The translations under genes and the position numbers were made by a program. A DNA stretch of 64,000 nucleotides, from contig CAVWRK010000011.1 in assembly GCA_963757395.1 (NCBI GenBank), positions 186,001-250,000 of the forward strand, written 5' to 3'. This stretch comes from DATAOG01 sp963757395. Its GTDB lineage: Bacteria; Pseudomonadota; Alphaproteobacteria; Geminicoccales; Geminicoccaceae. How positions within the stretch are numbered: the first letter of the stretch is position 1; each line of letters starts with the position of its first letter. This document shows positions 48,836 through 57,793 of this stretch, one piece after another. The notes beneath the pieces were generated by a model that ran no database searches, was not told the origin of the DNA, and saw only the letters and a program-made list of their open reading frames with translations.

Positions 48836-48876
48836 CGATGGCGGACGCCCGATGGCGGACGCCCGATGGCGGGCGC
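48836..48876. repeat. Three-copy 14-bp tandem repeat
   Basis: CGATGGCGGACGCC occurs twice in direct succession, followed by a third, slightly changed copy (CGATGGCGGGCGC). It fills the gap between the two methyltransferase genes, 24 bp upstream of the fusion gene start. It may be simple replication slippage or a spaced binding site. Confidence 0.7.
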
Positions 48877-48901
48877 ATCGGCAGCATCGCACCGACTTAG
48901 C

Positions 48902-49627
48902 CTAGTCAACCTTTTCCATGACGGCCAGCAGTCGAAAGGCCATCACCGATTGAAGCACGGGCTCCAACCACCGCTCCAGCCGGAGCAGGGGGCCGACGGC
49001 CCGGGTTGGCAGCAGGCTCCAGGCCTTGAAACCGCCAGACAGCGGGTAAGCAAAGTAAGCGATCCGGCGCCGTTCGATCAGCCGCAGCCGCGGGATCGCG
49101 CCGGCGAGCTGATCGCGATAGCGGCCGAAAAACAGCAGAGTTGGAATCGCCTGGTTGGCCGCGAATGGGTCCCGCGTCGGATCGAGGCCGCCTTCCGCCA
49201 GGGGATCGTCGCTCATACGCACCGGCTCGTCGTGCAGCAACTTGTAGAGCAGCCAGCTGAGCGGCGTGATCGCCGGCTCGACCAGGACGAGGCGGCCTTT
49301 GGGACGCAAGGTGCGCTCGGCCTCGAGCAGAAACAGGCGGGGTCGCTGAAGATGATGCAAGACGTCAAACAGCACGATGTTGTCAAAGCTACCTGCCCCG
49401 AACGGCAGACGATGGGCATCGGCAACCACGTCCAACCAAAGCACCGGTTGAATGTCCGACGTGACCACCTCGGCCACGTATGACTTCAGATTGCCCGAAC
49501 CGCCGCCGACCTCGAGGGTGCGGCCGGCGCGGCAGCGAGCGACGATCTCGCGATAGTAATGGCTGTAGACCGCCCGCAGGACCGGCTTAGTTTGCCAGAC
49601 GTGGCGGTAGTCCGCCAATCCCTCCAT
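48902..49627 (-). CDS. Class I SAM-dependent methyltransferase
   Basis: 241 aa from the ATG at 49627. Motif I is T-L-E-V-G-G-G-S-G-N-L (37-47), followed by D-V-V-A-D-A-H-R-L-P-F (acidic loop) and F-D-N-I-V-L-F-D-V-L-H-H-L, the usual type 11 methyltransferase pattern. An alternative upstream start would add an Arg/Trp-rich stretch that overlaps the preceding membrane-protein gene and is not favoured. It starts 1 bp after that gene's stop, so the two are tightly coupled. Confidence 0.85.
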   Translation of the reverse strand: MEGLADYRHVWQTKPVLRAVYSHYYREIVARCRAGRTLEVGGGSGNLKSYVAEVVTSDIQPVLWLDVVADAHRLPFGAGSFDNIVLFDVLHHLQRPRLFLLEAERTLRPKGRLVLVEPAITPLSWLLYKLLHDEPVRMSDDPLAEGGLDPTRDPFAANQAIPTLLFFGRYRDQLAGAIPRLRLIERRRIAYFAYPLSGGFKAWSLLPTRAVGPLLRLERWLEPVLQSVMAFRLLAVMEKVD

Positions 49628-49628
49628 A

Positions 49629-50567
49629 CTACGCTGGCGCCTCCAGCCGCGCGGTCCTGCTTTTCCACAACCAGAGCACCCCGCCTGGCAGGCTTGCTGC
49701 CAGGCAGGCGAGGCCGAAGCCGATCGAGATCGCCAGCGCGTCCGGCGCGGCCACGCCCGCCTGAGCCAGCGCCACAACCAAGGCGCTCTCGCGGACCCCC
49801 CAGCCGGCCAGCGATATCGGGATCATCATGATCAGGATGACCGGCGGAACCAGGACGAGCGCGCTCAGGGGGGCGAGTCGGAGCCCCATGGCGGCCGCCA
49901 GGAGCATGACGAGGCCGACCGAGGCGAGATGAACGGCCAACGAAAGGGCGGTCGTAAGAATCGCGTCCGGCCTGGCGAAGACGCTGCGGAGGTCATCGGC
50001 GAGACTGCCGAACGGACGCAGTAGGCGCCAGCGTCCCAAAAGCTTGGCGAAGTGCCCGCCGCCCAACAGCACCACGCCGAGCGCGAGCATGCCCGCGATC
50101 GCGATCGTGGTCACGCTGGCCCGCAGCCGCGGGTCGTGCACGATCTCGTAGAAGGCGGGCAAGGTTGCAGCGACCAATCCCACGAGCGCAAACACGCCGA
50201 CGAACCGGTCGATCAGGACCCCGGCGATGGCGCGTCGCGCTGGAACCCCCTCACGGTTCGCCAGATACGCGCGCATGATGTCGCCGCCGACGGTTGCCGG
50301 CAGGGTTTGATTGAAGAACATGCTGATGAAGGCGATCCGGATCGCCGACCAAAATCGGAGCTCCGCCGCACACGCCCGTCCGACCAGCCACCAGCGCACA
50401 CCGAACAGAAGGATCTGGGCGACCGCCAAGCCGAGGATTACGGCGAGGTCAAGCCCCTGCAGCGCGCGCATTCGGGTGACCATCGGTGCGAAACTGACCG
50501 TGTGAAGCAACCACCAGACCAAGACCGCCGACACGAGCATTTTGGCGATCCAGGCAAGCCTGCTCAC
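49629..50567 (-). CDS. YbhN/AglD-like (lysylphosphatidylglycerol synthase TM-type) membrane protein
   Basis: 312 aa with about eight hydrophobic segments. Family elements include W-W-L-V-G-R-A at the third helix, F-N-Q-T-L-P-A-T-V-G-G-D-I-M-R-A-Y, R-R-A-I-A-G-V-L-I-D-R-F-V-G, and P-I-S-L-A-G-W-G-V-R-E near the C-terminus. The family is suspected of moving or modifying lipid-linked intermediates, but no reaction is proven. It leads the operon with the methyltransferase and the methyltransferase-GT2 fusion. Confidence 0.85.
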   Translation of the reverse strand: MSRLAWIAKMLVSAVLVWWLLHTVSFAPMVTRMRALQGLDLAVILGLAVAQILLFGVRWWLVGRACAAELRFWSAIRIAFISMFFNQTLPATVGGDIMRAYLANREGVPARRAIAGVLIDRFVGVFALVGLVAATLPAFYEIVHDPRLRASVTTIAIAGMLALGVVLLGGGHFAKLLGRWRLLRPFGSLADDLRSVFARPDAILTTALSLAVHLASVGLVMLLAAAMGLRLAPLSALVLVPPVILIMMIPISLAGWGVRESALVVALAQAGVAAPDALAISIGFGLACLAASLPGGVLWLWKSRTARLEAPA

Positions 50568-50982
50568 ATTCCGTCCCCGCGCGCCGCGTGTGTCGATTCT
50601 ACAAACTTCCAGCGGCTTTCCGAAGTGAGAGTTGACTGAATTAGGGGCTTATTCTAAGAAGATTGCAAGCGGATTATCCCTTTCTCGCACCTGGATGCTG
50701 GCGGTGCCACGGACACTGAGCGCACTGGATCGGGGTTCAGCCATCAAAGAGAACCAAGTGTTTCAAGGCATGGGAAGCCCGCCCGGCCGAACGGTTGTCA
50801 GCACGCCGGGACCGTGACCGCAGGCGAGGGGTGAGCGACGCGGGCCCCCGGCCCAGCTGCGGGGTCGTCGGCCATTGGGATGGCCAATGAGCGGTTCGCC
50901 GCGCCCGCTTGATGCGAGCCGGCCTCTCGCTGGGCACGCAGCGGCTGCAAATCAGCGAAGCATCGACAGGAGGAATCCCATC
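50568..50982. other. Divergent intergenic region, no gene recognised
   Basis: About 415 bp between the YbhN-like gene (leftward) and the GT39-like gene (rightward). The left third is AT-rich (around 50590-50690) and probably holds the promoters. No convincing ORF, RNA or repeat was found. An open frame in phase with the glycosyltransferase reaches back to 50875, but the added residues do not look like protein of this family. Confidence 0.4.
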
Positions 50983-52386
50983 GTGCGGTTCTCCAGTATT
51001 CGACGGCCCGCCGTCATTGGCATCGCGTTGCTCGCTCTCATCCTTACCGGCGACCTTGCCAGATCCTACCAAAGCTGGACCCAGGCCCAAGGCTGGGAAT
51101 ACGAATGGATTGCCCGCGCTTGGGCCGACGGCAAAGGTTACAGCTACCCGGGGGGCAAAGCCGGCGCCCTCGCTTATTCGAAAGACCAGAAGGACCCGAA
51201 CGCTTACTACGCGACCGCGTGGGAAGAACCGGTGCCGGTGCTTCTGCTCGGGACATTCTTCCGGCTGTTCGGCGACTATGGGCGCTTGGCCATGACCCTG
51301 GCCAACGCCCTGTTTTTCGGGGCCACCCTCGTCCTGGTCTACCATCTGGGGCGGTGGATCGCGGGTCCCTGGCTCGGGCTGATTTCGGCCGCGCTTCTGG
51401 CACTGATTCCGGGCATCCACAGCCTCATCAAGGTCTACATCGGCGGCTCGATGCTCGCTGGGCTGCTGGTCAGCGTCTGCGCCCTGCTCCTGCTCTGGTT
51501 CCAGGAGCGCCCCTCCGTCCGGCGAGGCTTACTTCTCGGCGGGGTTATCGGCTTCACCGTGCTCACCCAGGCGGCGACCATTGCGTTCATCCCGGCTGCG
51601 GGAATCGTGGCCTTGTTGTCGTCGGGCCCGCTCACTTGGCGAGGATGGGGAGGCGCCGGCGTGATCGTTGGCGCGGCGTTGTTGTTGCTCTCTCCCTGGG
51701 CAGTGCGCAACTACATCACTTTTGACGAGTTTGTCCCCGTGCGAAATGGAGCGGGCTACGTCGCCTATGTCGGCAACCGCGCTCTCGCTGAGACCTTCAA
51801 ACCGAGCCTGGTTCATGATGACGCGCAATTCAAGCCGCCTTGGACCGCGGAGAACCTGCTGGATGCGGTGCGGCTGATCGGCATGATCCCAAATCGCCGC
51901 GATCTCGAAACCTACGCCCAGAACACGGTCGGGGCGACGGCGCCGGACCAGTACGCAGACTTTAATGAAGCGCAACGCGACAAGGCGCTCATGGCTGGTG
52001 CGCTCGACTTCATGTTCCGGCATCCCTTGGTGACCCTGCAGCTCGCGACCGCCAAAGCGATATTCTTTTTCTACCAGCGCGAGCTCCGGTGGCAGCACCT
52101 GATTCCCGTGAGCATCGTAGGCCTGCTGGCTATCCTCGGTCTCGCCTTGAGCCTCAAGGATCGCCGGGCGATGGCTCTTGGGCTCATGGCGCTGGCCTAC
52201 GTGGGCGTTTATTCCATAACTTTCCCTTTCTACTATCGCTATCGCTATCCGATCGAGCCGGTGCTTGCCGTACTGGGTGGCATATCGGCGATTTGGCTGG
52301 CACAGCTCGGCTGGCAGCTTCGGGAGCGCTTCTTCGGCGCCCCGGGGGCCGATGCTCCCCAAGTGCGCGCCGGCCCAAGCGGATGA
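50983..52386 (+). CDS. GT39/ArnT-like integral membrane glycosyltransferase
   Basis: 467 aa from a GTG with AGGAGG 9 nt upstream. About ten membrane helices. The first extracytoplasmic loop (W-E-Y-E-W-I-A-R-A-W-A-D-G-K-G-Y) resembles dolichyl/polyprenyl-phosphate-sugar mannosyltransferases of the GT-C class, which take sugar from a polyprenyl carrier. Several T-M-helix G-L-x-A-L-L patterns follow, and the C-terminus has Y-Y-R-Y-R-Y-P-I-E-P. It is divergent from the MT/YbhN/MT-GT2 group, whose GT2 could make the lipid-linked donor; this link is inference. Confidence 0.78.
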   Translation: MRFSSIRRPAVIGIALLALILTGDLARSYQSWTQAQGWEYEWIARAWADGKGYSYPGGKAGALAYSKDQKDPNAYYATAWEEPVPVLLLGTFFRLFGDYGRLAMTLANALFFGATLVLVYHLGRWIAGPWLGLISAALLALIPGIHSLIKVYIGGSMLAGLLVSVCALLLLWFQERPSVRRGLLLGGVIGFTVLTQAATIAFIPAAGIVALLSSGPLTWRGWGGAGVIVGAALLLLSPWAVRNYITFDEFVPVRNGAGYVAYVGNRALAETFKPSLVHDDAQFKPPWTAENLLDAVRLIGMIPNRRDLETYAQNTVGATAPDQYADFNEAQRDKALMAGALDFMFRHPLVTLQLATAKAIFFFYQRELRWQHLIPVSIVGLLAILGLALSLKDRRAMALGLMALAYVGVYSITFPFYYRYRYPIEPVLAVLGGISAIWLAQLGWQLRERFFGAPGADAPQVRAGPSG

Positions 52387-52494
52387 TGCCAGCAACGGGG
52401 CCGCGGGCTGTCGCGGACGGACTGACGGCACGGGTACGCTCGTTCGCGAAGCGTCCGCAAGGGATCGCACCGCTCCACGCTGTCGGCCAGCGCT

Positions 52495-53256
52495 CTATTC
52501 TGCGGCCCGCAGCGCCCCCGGATCGGTCGGGGCGTAGGCCGCAAACGCGCCGGCATAGGGCTTGGGCAACGGTTGGGCGAGGCCGCCGGCCTTGCTCGTG
52601 CGCAGGCCCAGCGCCACCAGCCCTTCCACCAGCTTGACCGCCGCCGCCACGCCGTCGACCACCGGGATGCCGAGCTCGTCGGCGATCGAGCGCTGCAGAT
52701 CGGCCATGCCGGCGCAGCCCAGCAGCACGCAGTCGGCCTGGTCGAGCGTCATGGCCTTGCGGCATTCGGCGAGGATCGCGCCTCGGGCATCGCTCTCCGG
52801 CTTGTCGAGGTCGAGGACCGCGATGTCGGTCGTGCGCACGCTCCGACAGGCCTTCTGCATGCCGTAGGCCTCGACCAGGTGTTCCAGGATCGGGCGCGAG
52901 CGGGCGAGCGTCGAGACCACGGCAAAGCCGGTCGAGATCAGGCTCGCCAGGTGCATCGCCGCCTCGGCGATCCCGACCACTGGCCCCTTGGCGAGCTCGC
53001 GCGCCGCGAGCAGGCCCGGGTCGCCGAAGCAGGCGATGACGTAGCCGTCGATGCCCTCGGCCTCGCCCTTGCGGACCTCGTCGAGGACGCCGATCGCGGC
53101 GAACGCCTCGTCGTAGTGACCCTCGATCGAGACCGGGCCCATTGTCGGGCTGACCGCCGTGATCTCGGTGCCGGGCGCGGCGGCGGCGCGCGCTGCCGCC
53201 CCGATGCTCTCGGTCATGGACTGGGTCGTGTTCGGGTTGATCACCCTGATCCGCAT
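52495..53256 (-). CDS. Asp/Glu/hydantoin racemase family protein
   Basis: 253 aa from the ATG at 53256, preceded by GAGAGG. The two racemase cysteines are C76 (V-I-A-C-F-G-D-P-G) and C181 (L-L-G-C-A-G-M-A-D), each with the expected flanking residues. M-R-I-R-V-I-N-P-N-T-T near the start is typical of hydantoin racemases. It stands alone, with no hydantoinase or carbamoylase nearby. It converges with the GT39-like gene. Confidence 0.88.
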   Translation of the reverse strand: MRIRVINPNTTQSMTESIGAAARAAAAPGTEITAVSPTMGPVSIEGHYDEAFAAIGVLDEVRKGEAEGIDGYVIACFGDPGLLAARELAKGPVVGIAEAAMHLASLISTGFAVVSTLARSRPILEHLVEAYGMQKACRSVRTTDIAVLDLDKPESDARGAILAECRKAMTLDQADCVLLGCAGMADLQRSIADELGIPVVDGVAAAVKLVEGLVALGLRTSKAGGLAQPLPKPYAGAFAAYAPTDPGALRAAE

Positions 53257-53403
53257 CGCGTCCTCTCCCTCGATGGCCGAGGCTCCATGGATAGCGCAGG
53301 CCACCGGCCGAGAAAATCGTCACCGGCGCACACCCGCGCGGTTGTTGGGCTCCGGGCGCGTGCTATGGTGACCAATCTCGGGCAACTCCGCGAGTCCTGG
53401 CCG

Positions 53404-53889
53404 ATGAGCCGCGCCTTCGTCAAGGAGAGCGACGAGGCCGGCGCCCTGCCGTTGCCCGATCGCACGATCAGCAGCGCCCGCAACCTCGTGACCGGGCGTG
53501 GCCTGCGGCTGATCGAGCGCGCGATCGCGCAGCATCGGAGCGAGCTTGCGGCCGCGACCGCCGCCGCCGACCGCGAGGCGCTCGGCCGGGCGTCCCGGGA
53601 GCTCCGCTATTGGTCGGCGCGGCTCGCCAGCGCCGAGCTCGCAGAGCCGGGCGACGAGCCCGATCACGTGGTGTTTGGCGCCACCGTCATCCTGCGGCGC
53701 GCCGACGACAGCCTGGTGACCTTTCGCATCGTCGGCGAGGACGAGGCCGACCCGGCGGCCGGCCGGATCGCCTGGACGACGCCGGTGGCTCGGGCGCTCT
53801 TGGGCAGCCAGCCGGGCGATCTCTGCATGCTGCCGACCGGCGAGGTCGAGATCCTGGCGCTCGATCCGACCGTCGAACCCCTCGAGTAG
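53404..53889 (+). CDS. GreA/GreB-family transcription factor
   Basis: 161 aa. The start M-S-R-A-F-V-K-E-S-D matches the short GreA/B-like proteins of alphaproteobacteria. An N-terminal helical region (about 40-85, L-I-E-R-A-I-A-Q-H-R-S-E-L) is followed by a GreA-type C-terminal FKBP-like domain with V-V-F-G-A-T-V-I-L, I-V-G-E-D-E-A-D, and T-P-V-A-R-A-L-L-G-S-Q-P-G-D. It could act on backtracked RNA polymerase or as a Rnk-like regulator. An upstream ATG at 53365 is in frame, but its extra residues are unlike the family. Confidence 0.85.
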   Translation: MSRAFVKESDEAGALPLPDRTISSARNLVTGRGLRLIERAIAQHRSELAAATAAADREALGRASRELRYWSARLASAELAEPGDEPDHVVFGATVILRRADDSLVTFRIVGEDEADPAAGRIAWTTPVARALLGSQPGDLCMLPTGEVEILALDPTVEPLE

Positions 53890-53928
53890 CGTCGCTGCGG
53901 CAAGTTCAGTCGACGTCCGTCGGCGCGC

Positions 53929-53988
53929 TGGCTTGGCCGCGGCGGGCCGCGGTTGCAGCTCGGGCAACCCTCGGGCGCCGTTTTTTTT
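53929..53988 (+). terminator. Probable terminator after the GreA/B-like gene
   Basis: A branched GC-rich structure (outer CGGCGC/GCGCCG, inner GGTTGC/GCAACC and CCGCGG/CCGCGG) is followed directly by eight T residues at 53981-53988. It lies 40 bp beyond the stop of the rightward gene, so intrinsic termination is likely. Confidence 0.5.
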
Positions 53989-54271
53989 GCCGAGGATCCG
54001 CTTTTGATGGATTAGCGGTTGCCGGTGAAACGTTGATCTACGCGACAAGGTTGAAGTCGAAGGCGGATGATGATGGCCATTGAGAACTTGCCGCGGCCCT
54101 GGCTCCTGGCCGCGTTGACCGGCCTGAAAGTGGCCGAGCTGCTCGCTTTGGAGCAGCCCACGCCAACGGCGGCGCAGCCCCAGCGGCCGTTGCCGCGCCC
54201 GGAGCGGAGACGCCGCCAGTTGCCCGACGCGCCTGGGCGGCGGAGCACGCCGGCCGGGGCGGACAGTCGCC

Positions 54272-55318
54272 TCAACTGATCGGGCAGTCGGCGCCGACGG
54301 CCGTGCCGATCGCCGTGTAACCATCGTCTACCAGCAGGCGCTCGAGCCCGCCGAGCACCCGCGGGATCACCTTGGGGCCTTGGTAGACCAGGGCCGTATA
54401 GAGCTGAAGTGCGGATGCGCCGGCGCGGATCTTGGCGTAGGCGTCGGCGGCGCTCGCGATGCCGCCGACCCCGACAAGCGGCAGCCGGCCCGCGGTCAGG
54501 CGCGAGAGGCGGCCGAGCTGCGCGGTCGCCCGCGGGAACAGGGGCGAGCCGCTGAGGCCGCCGGCCTCATCGGGCTCGGGGCCGGCGACGCCGGCCGGCC
54601 GGTCGACCGTCGTGTTGCTGATGATCAACCCATCGATGCCACGCGCGAGTGCGACCTCGGCGATCGCGGCCTCGTCCTCGGGCGCGAGGTCGGGCGCAAT
54701 CTTGAGCAGCAGTGGACTGACCGCGCCGCCGAGCGCGCCGCGCGCCTCGAGCAGCGCGCCGAGCAAGGCGTCCAACCGCTCCCGGCGTTGCAGGTCGCGC
54801 AACCCTGGCGTGTTCGGCGAGGAGACGTTGACGGTCACGTAGTCGACCAGCGGATGGAGCGCGCGCAGGCAGGCGACGTAGTCCGCGACCGGATCGGCGC
54901 TGTCGCGGTTGGCGCCGATGTTGGCGCCGAGCGGCCCGGGCAGCGGACCCAGCTCTGCCAACCGGGCGCAGACCACCTCCAGGCCATGGTTGTTGAAGCC
55001 CAGGCGGTTGATCAGCGCCTGCTGGCGCGCCAGCCGGAACAGCCGCGGCCTTGGATTGCCAGCCTGCGGCCGGGGCGTCACGGTGCCGATCTCGACGAAG
55101 CTGAAGCCGAGGGCGAACAGGCCCGCGACCGCCTCGGCGTTCTTGTCGAAACCGGCGGCGAGCCCGAGCGGGTGCGCCAGATCGAAGCCGCAGAACGACG
55201 TCCTGAGCCGCGGCGAGGATGGTGGTGTGACGGTCGGACCGAGCCCGCGCCCGAGCGCCCACAGCGCCAGCCCGTGCGCGGTCTCGGGCGGCAGCAGATG
55301 CAGGGCGCGCGTCAGCAT
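54272..55318 (-). CDS. pyrD: Dihydroorotate dehydrogenase (quinone), class 2
   Basis: 348 aa. It oxidises dihydroorotate in pyrimidine synthesis using membrane quinone. An N-terminal amphipathic helix (L-T-R-A-L-H-L-L-P-P-E-T-A-H) for membrane contact is characteristic of class 2. FMN and active-site motifs: A-A-G-F-D-K-N-A, G-T-V-T-P-R-P-Q-x-G-N-P, N-R-L-G-F-N-N, V-N-V-S-S-P-N-T (catalytic Ser region), L-L-K-I-A-P-D, S-N-T-T, and V-G-V-G-G-I. Length is normal. Confidence 0.97.
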   Translation of the reverse strand: MLTRALHLLPPETAHGLALWALGRGLGPTVTPPSSPRLRTSFCGFDLAHPLGLAAGFDKNAEAVAGLFALGFSFVEIGTVTPRPQAGNPRPRLFRLARQQALINRLGFNNHGLEVVCARLAELGPLPGPLGANIGANRDSADPVADYVACLRALHPLVDYVTVNVSSPNTPGLRDLQRRERLDALLGALLEARGALGGAVSPLLLKIAPDLAPEDEAAIAEVALARGIDGLIISNTTVDRPAGVAGPEPDEAGGLSGSPLFPRATAQLGRLSRLTAGRLPLVGVGGIASAADAYAKIRAGASALQLYTALVYQGPKVIPRVLGGLERLLVDDGYTAIGTAVGADCPIS

Positions 55319-55535
55319 TGGCGAGCGGGATCCGGCGAACGGCGGAGTGTCATCAACTTATACCGGGCCCGCGAAGTCTTCACCTTCTCGGGGCGCGCCC
55401 GCCGCCCGCCAACCCGGGCGCGCAGGCCAAGCGCGAACGTCGAGACCTTCTGCGCGTGGTATTACGGTCAAGTTCCGGCTTCATCTCAGGGGTGAAAGAG
55501 GCCTGGCCACGGCTCAGCCGGTCGATCGTGTCTCG
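55319..55535. other. Spacer upstream of pyrD, no gene recognised
   Basis: No coding sequence, RNA or repeat could be supported in these about 220 bp. They lie between pyrD and the decayed comM fragment. Together with the spacer at 55651-56169 they form a region without an intact gene of about 850 bp before comM. Confidence 0.4.
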
Positions 55536-55650
55536 GCGCTCGGTGTGACACAGGACATGCACCGTCGCGTTGTCCGGGATCGCGGTCAAGGACCTCGATC
55601 TTCAGGTGCAGATCACCGCCAGTCTGCGGGCATATCGCATCGACGGCCAA
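55536..55650 (+). pseudogene. Decayed fragment resembling the 5' end of comM
   Basis: Translation from 55576 reads G-I-A-V-K-D-L-D-L-Q-V-Q-I-T-A-S-L-R-A-Y, against G-I-D-V-K-D-V-D-V-Q-V-Q-I-S-A-G-L-P-A-F in the intact comM 640 bp downstream (14 of 24 residues identical through the following G). Nucleotide similarity continues to the left with one indel (shared ACCGTCGCGTT and GCGCT-x-GG-x-GTG). The similarity fades after about 55640. It looks like a relic of a partial duplication or of a divergent homologue. Confidence 0.55.
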
Positions 55651-56169
55651 AGGCGATCACCGCGCGCGGGTGTGCAACGGGCTCGGTGGCCCTCAGTCTC
55701 TCCGCGCCGGCCGGATCGGGCCAGACAGCGCCGCCGCTTCGGTCTGCCGAACGCGTAGCGCCCATGGTCAGCAAGGGCGCCATCGACAGTCTATCCAAAA
55801 ATGCGCTCATCCCGGGCGCGCGGGTTCGCCGCGGAAGCAACCTTCACCGGTCCGGCCCCGTTGCCATTGGCGTCGGCGACCTCCGGACCTCGGAGGAGCG
55901 GCGCCGCTTGATTTGGAATGCGCCTGCGAGGTGATTCAACTATAAATATAAATTTCACTGTTTGGTCAGACTCGCTCCAAATGCCAGGATGAGGCTGGGG
56001 CAAGCCGAACCGCGGCTCAACTCACTACGATGACGACCCGCCGGCGTTCGGTGTTCGAGGGCATGCGCTGGCTGAAATTCAACTATGGATAGATTTTTGC
56101 TTTACCGAATTCCCGCTTCATGCGAGGATCGTCGTGGATGTGCGGCGTGGGCGGGACCGGACCAGGGCG
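55651..56169. other. Spacer upstream of comM, no gene recognised
   Basis: About 520 bp without a supportable ORF. A short AT-rich stretch (55930-55960) may contain the comM promoter. A weak P-K-A-I-T similarity to the comM P-K-R-I-T segment near 55655 may continue the relic, but it is too short to call. Confidence 0.35.
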
Positions 56170-57720
56170 ATGACGACCGATCGGCCATCGGCGCTGGGCG
56201 TGGCCCGGCTGCGGACCGTCGCGTTCGCCGGCATCGACGTCAAGGACGTCGACGTCCAGGTTCAGATCAGTGCCGGTTTGCCCGCCTTCACCGTCGTAGG
56301 TTTGCCCGACAAGGCGGTCGCGGAGTTGCGTGAGCGGGTGCGGAGCGCGCTCGGCGCCATGGGGCTCGGTCTGCCGCCCAAGCGGATCACGGTCAACCTG
56401 GCACCCGCCGACCTCGCCAAGGAGGGCAGCCATTTCGATCTGCCGATCGCGCTCGGCCTGCTGGTCAGCCTCGGTGCCCTGCCCTCGGACGCGGTCCAGG
56501 GCTACCTGGCGCTCGGCGAGCTGGCGCTGGATGGTGGAATCCGGCCGGTCAGCGGCGTGCTCCCGGCCGCGGTCGCGGCGGCTTCGCGCGAGCTCGGCCT
56601 GATCTGCCCCGGCCAATGCGGCGGCGAGGCGGCCTGGCTCGGCAGCGACATCGAGATCCTGGCGACCACTTCGCTGCTCGGCCTGATCAACCACTTCAAC
56701 GGCACCCAGGTGCTCTCGCCGCCCAGCCCCCGGATCGCCGAGCAGCCGGCGCGCTACCCCGAGCTCACCGACATCAAGGGCCAGGAGACCGCCAAGCGCG
56801 CGCTCGAGATCGCCGCCGCCGGCGGTCATAATCTTTTGTTCATCGGCCCGCCGGGCGCCGGCAAGTCGATGTTGGCGGCGCGCCTGCCGGGGTTGCTCCC
56901 GCCGCTCGATCCGGCCGAGATCCTGGAAGTGAGCATGGTCGCCTCGGTCGCCGGGCTGCTCCACGACGGCCGCCTGACCGAGCGCCGGCCGTTCCGTAAT
57001 CCCCACCATGCGACCTCCGTAGCCGCGATGGTCGGCGGCGGGCAGTACGCGCGCCCGGGCGAGGTCTCGCTCGCCCACAAGGGTGTTTTGTTCCTCGACG
57101 AATTGCCGGAGTTCGGCCGCGCCGTGCTCGAATCGCTGCGCGCCCCGCTCGAGCTGGGCAAGATCACGGTCGCGCGCGCCAACCACCACGTGACCTATCC
57201 CGCCCGCTTCCAGATGGTCGCGGCCATGAACCCCTGCCGCTGCGGCTTTCTCGACAATCCGGTGCTCGCCTGCGCCCGGGCGCCGCGCTGCGCGCGCGAC
57301 TACCAGGCGCGGATCTCGGGCCCCTTGTTCGACCGCATCGACCTGCACGTCGAGGTCCCGGCGCTGGCGCCTGCCGAGATGAGCCTGCCGAGCCCGGGCG
57401 AGCCGCGCGCCACGGTCGCTGGCCGGGTCGCGCGCGTGCGCGAACTCCAGGCCGATCGGTTTTCCCAGTTGCGCGAGCCCGGGCTGCGGACCAATGCCGA
57501 GGCCGAGGGCGAGCTGCTCGACAAGATCGCGACCCCGGACGCTCCCGGCCGCGAGCTGTTGCTGCGCGCGACCGAGCGCATGCACCTGACCGCCCGTGGC
57601 TACCACCGGGTGCTCCGGGTCGCGCGCACGATCGCCGACCTCGACGGCATGGTCCACGTCACCCGCGGCCACATCGCCGAAGCCCTCTCCTTCCGCCGCA
57701 TCCAGCCCGACCGGCGGTGA
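56170..57720 (+). CDS. comM: ComM/YifB-family AAA+ Mg-chelatase-like protein
   Basis: 516 aa. ComM is a branch-migration helicase needed for integrating transformed DNA in naturally competent bacteria. The N-terminal ChlI-like domain (residues 10-180) is followed by an AAA+ core with Walker A G-P-P-G-A-G-K-S (226-233), Walker B-type V-L-F-L-D-E-L-P-E-F, and a Zn-finger-like region C-R-C-G-x-n-C-x4-R-C. The C-terminal Mg-chelatase subdomain has R-G-Y-H-R-V-L-R-V-A-R-T-I-A-D-L. The start ATG at 56170 was preferred over a GTG at 56134. It is intact and of normal length. Confidence 0.94.
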   Translation: MTTDRPSALGVARLRTVAFAGIDVKDVDVQVQISAGLPAFTVVGLPDKAVAELRERVRSALGAMGLGLPPKRITVNLAPADLAKEGSHFDLPIALGLLVSLGALPSDAVQGYLALGELALDGGIRPVSGVLPAAVAAASRELGLICPGQCGGEAAWLGSDIEILATTSLLGLINHFNGTQVLSPPSPRIAEQPARYPELTDIKGQETAKRALEIAAAGGHNLLFIGPPGAGKSMLAARLPGLLPPLDPAEILEVSMVASVAGLLHDGRLTERRPFRNPHHATSVAAMVGGGQYARPGEVSLAHKGVLFLDELPEFGRAVLESLRAPLELGKITVARANHHVTYPARFQMVAAMNPCRCGFLDNPVLACARAPRCARDYQARISGPLFDRIDLHVEVPALAPAEMSLPSPGEPRATVAGRVARVRELQADRFSQLREPGLRTNAEAEGELLDKIATPDAPGRELLLRATERMHLTARGYHRVLRVARTIADLDGMVHVTRGHIAEALSFRRIQPDRR

Positions 57721-57793
57721 CGAGCAGGGGATGCGCTTGGCGGCGTCCCCGTTGCCATGCTAAGCGAGTGTGGCGGCGGCAGGGAGCCTCAGT

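Noticed and set aside
54067..54279. A possible 70-aa protein between the GreA/B-like gene terminator and pyrD
   Set aside because: It has Pro/Arg-rich low-complexity sequence and no clear family, overlaps pyrD by 8 bp and lacks a convincing promoter; it cannot be supported as a gene.
55380..55589. A minus-strand frame of about 69 codons upstream of pyrD
   Set aside because: No family, ribosome-binding site or conservation signal; it lies in the spacer that also holds the comM relic.
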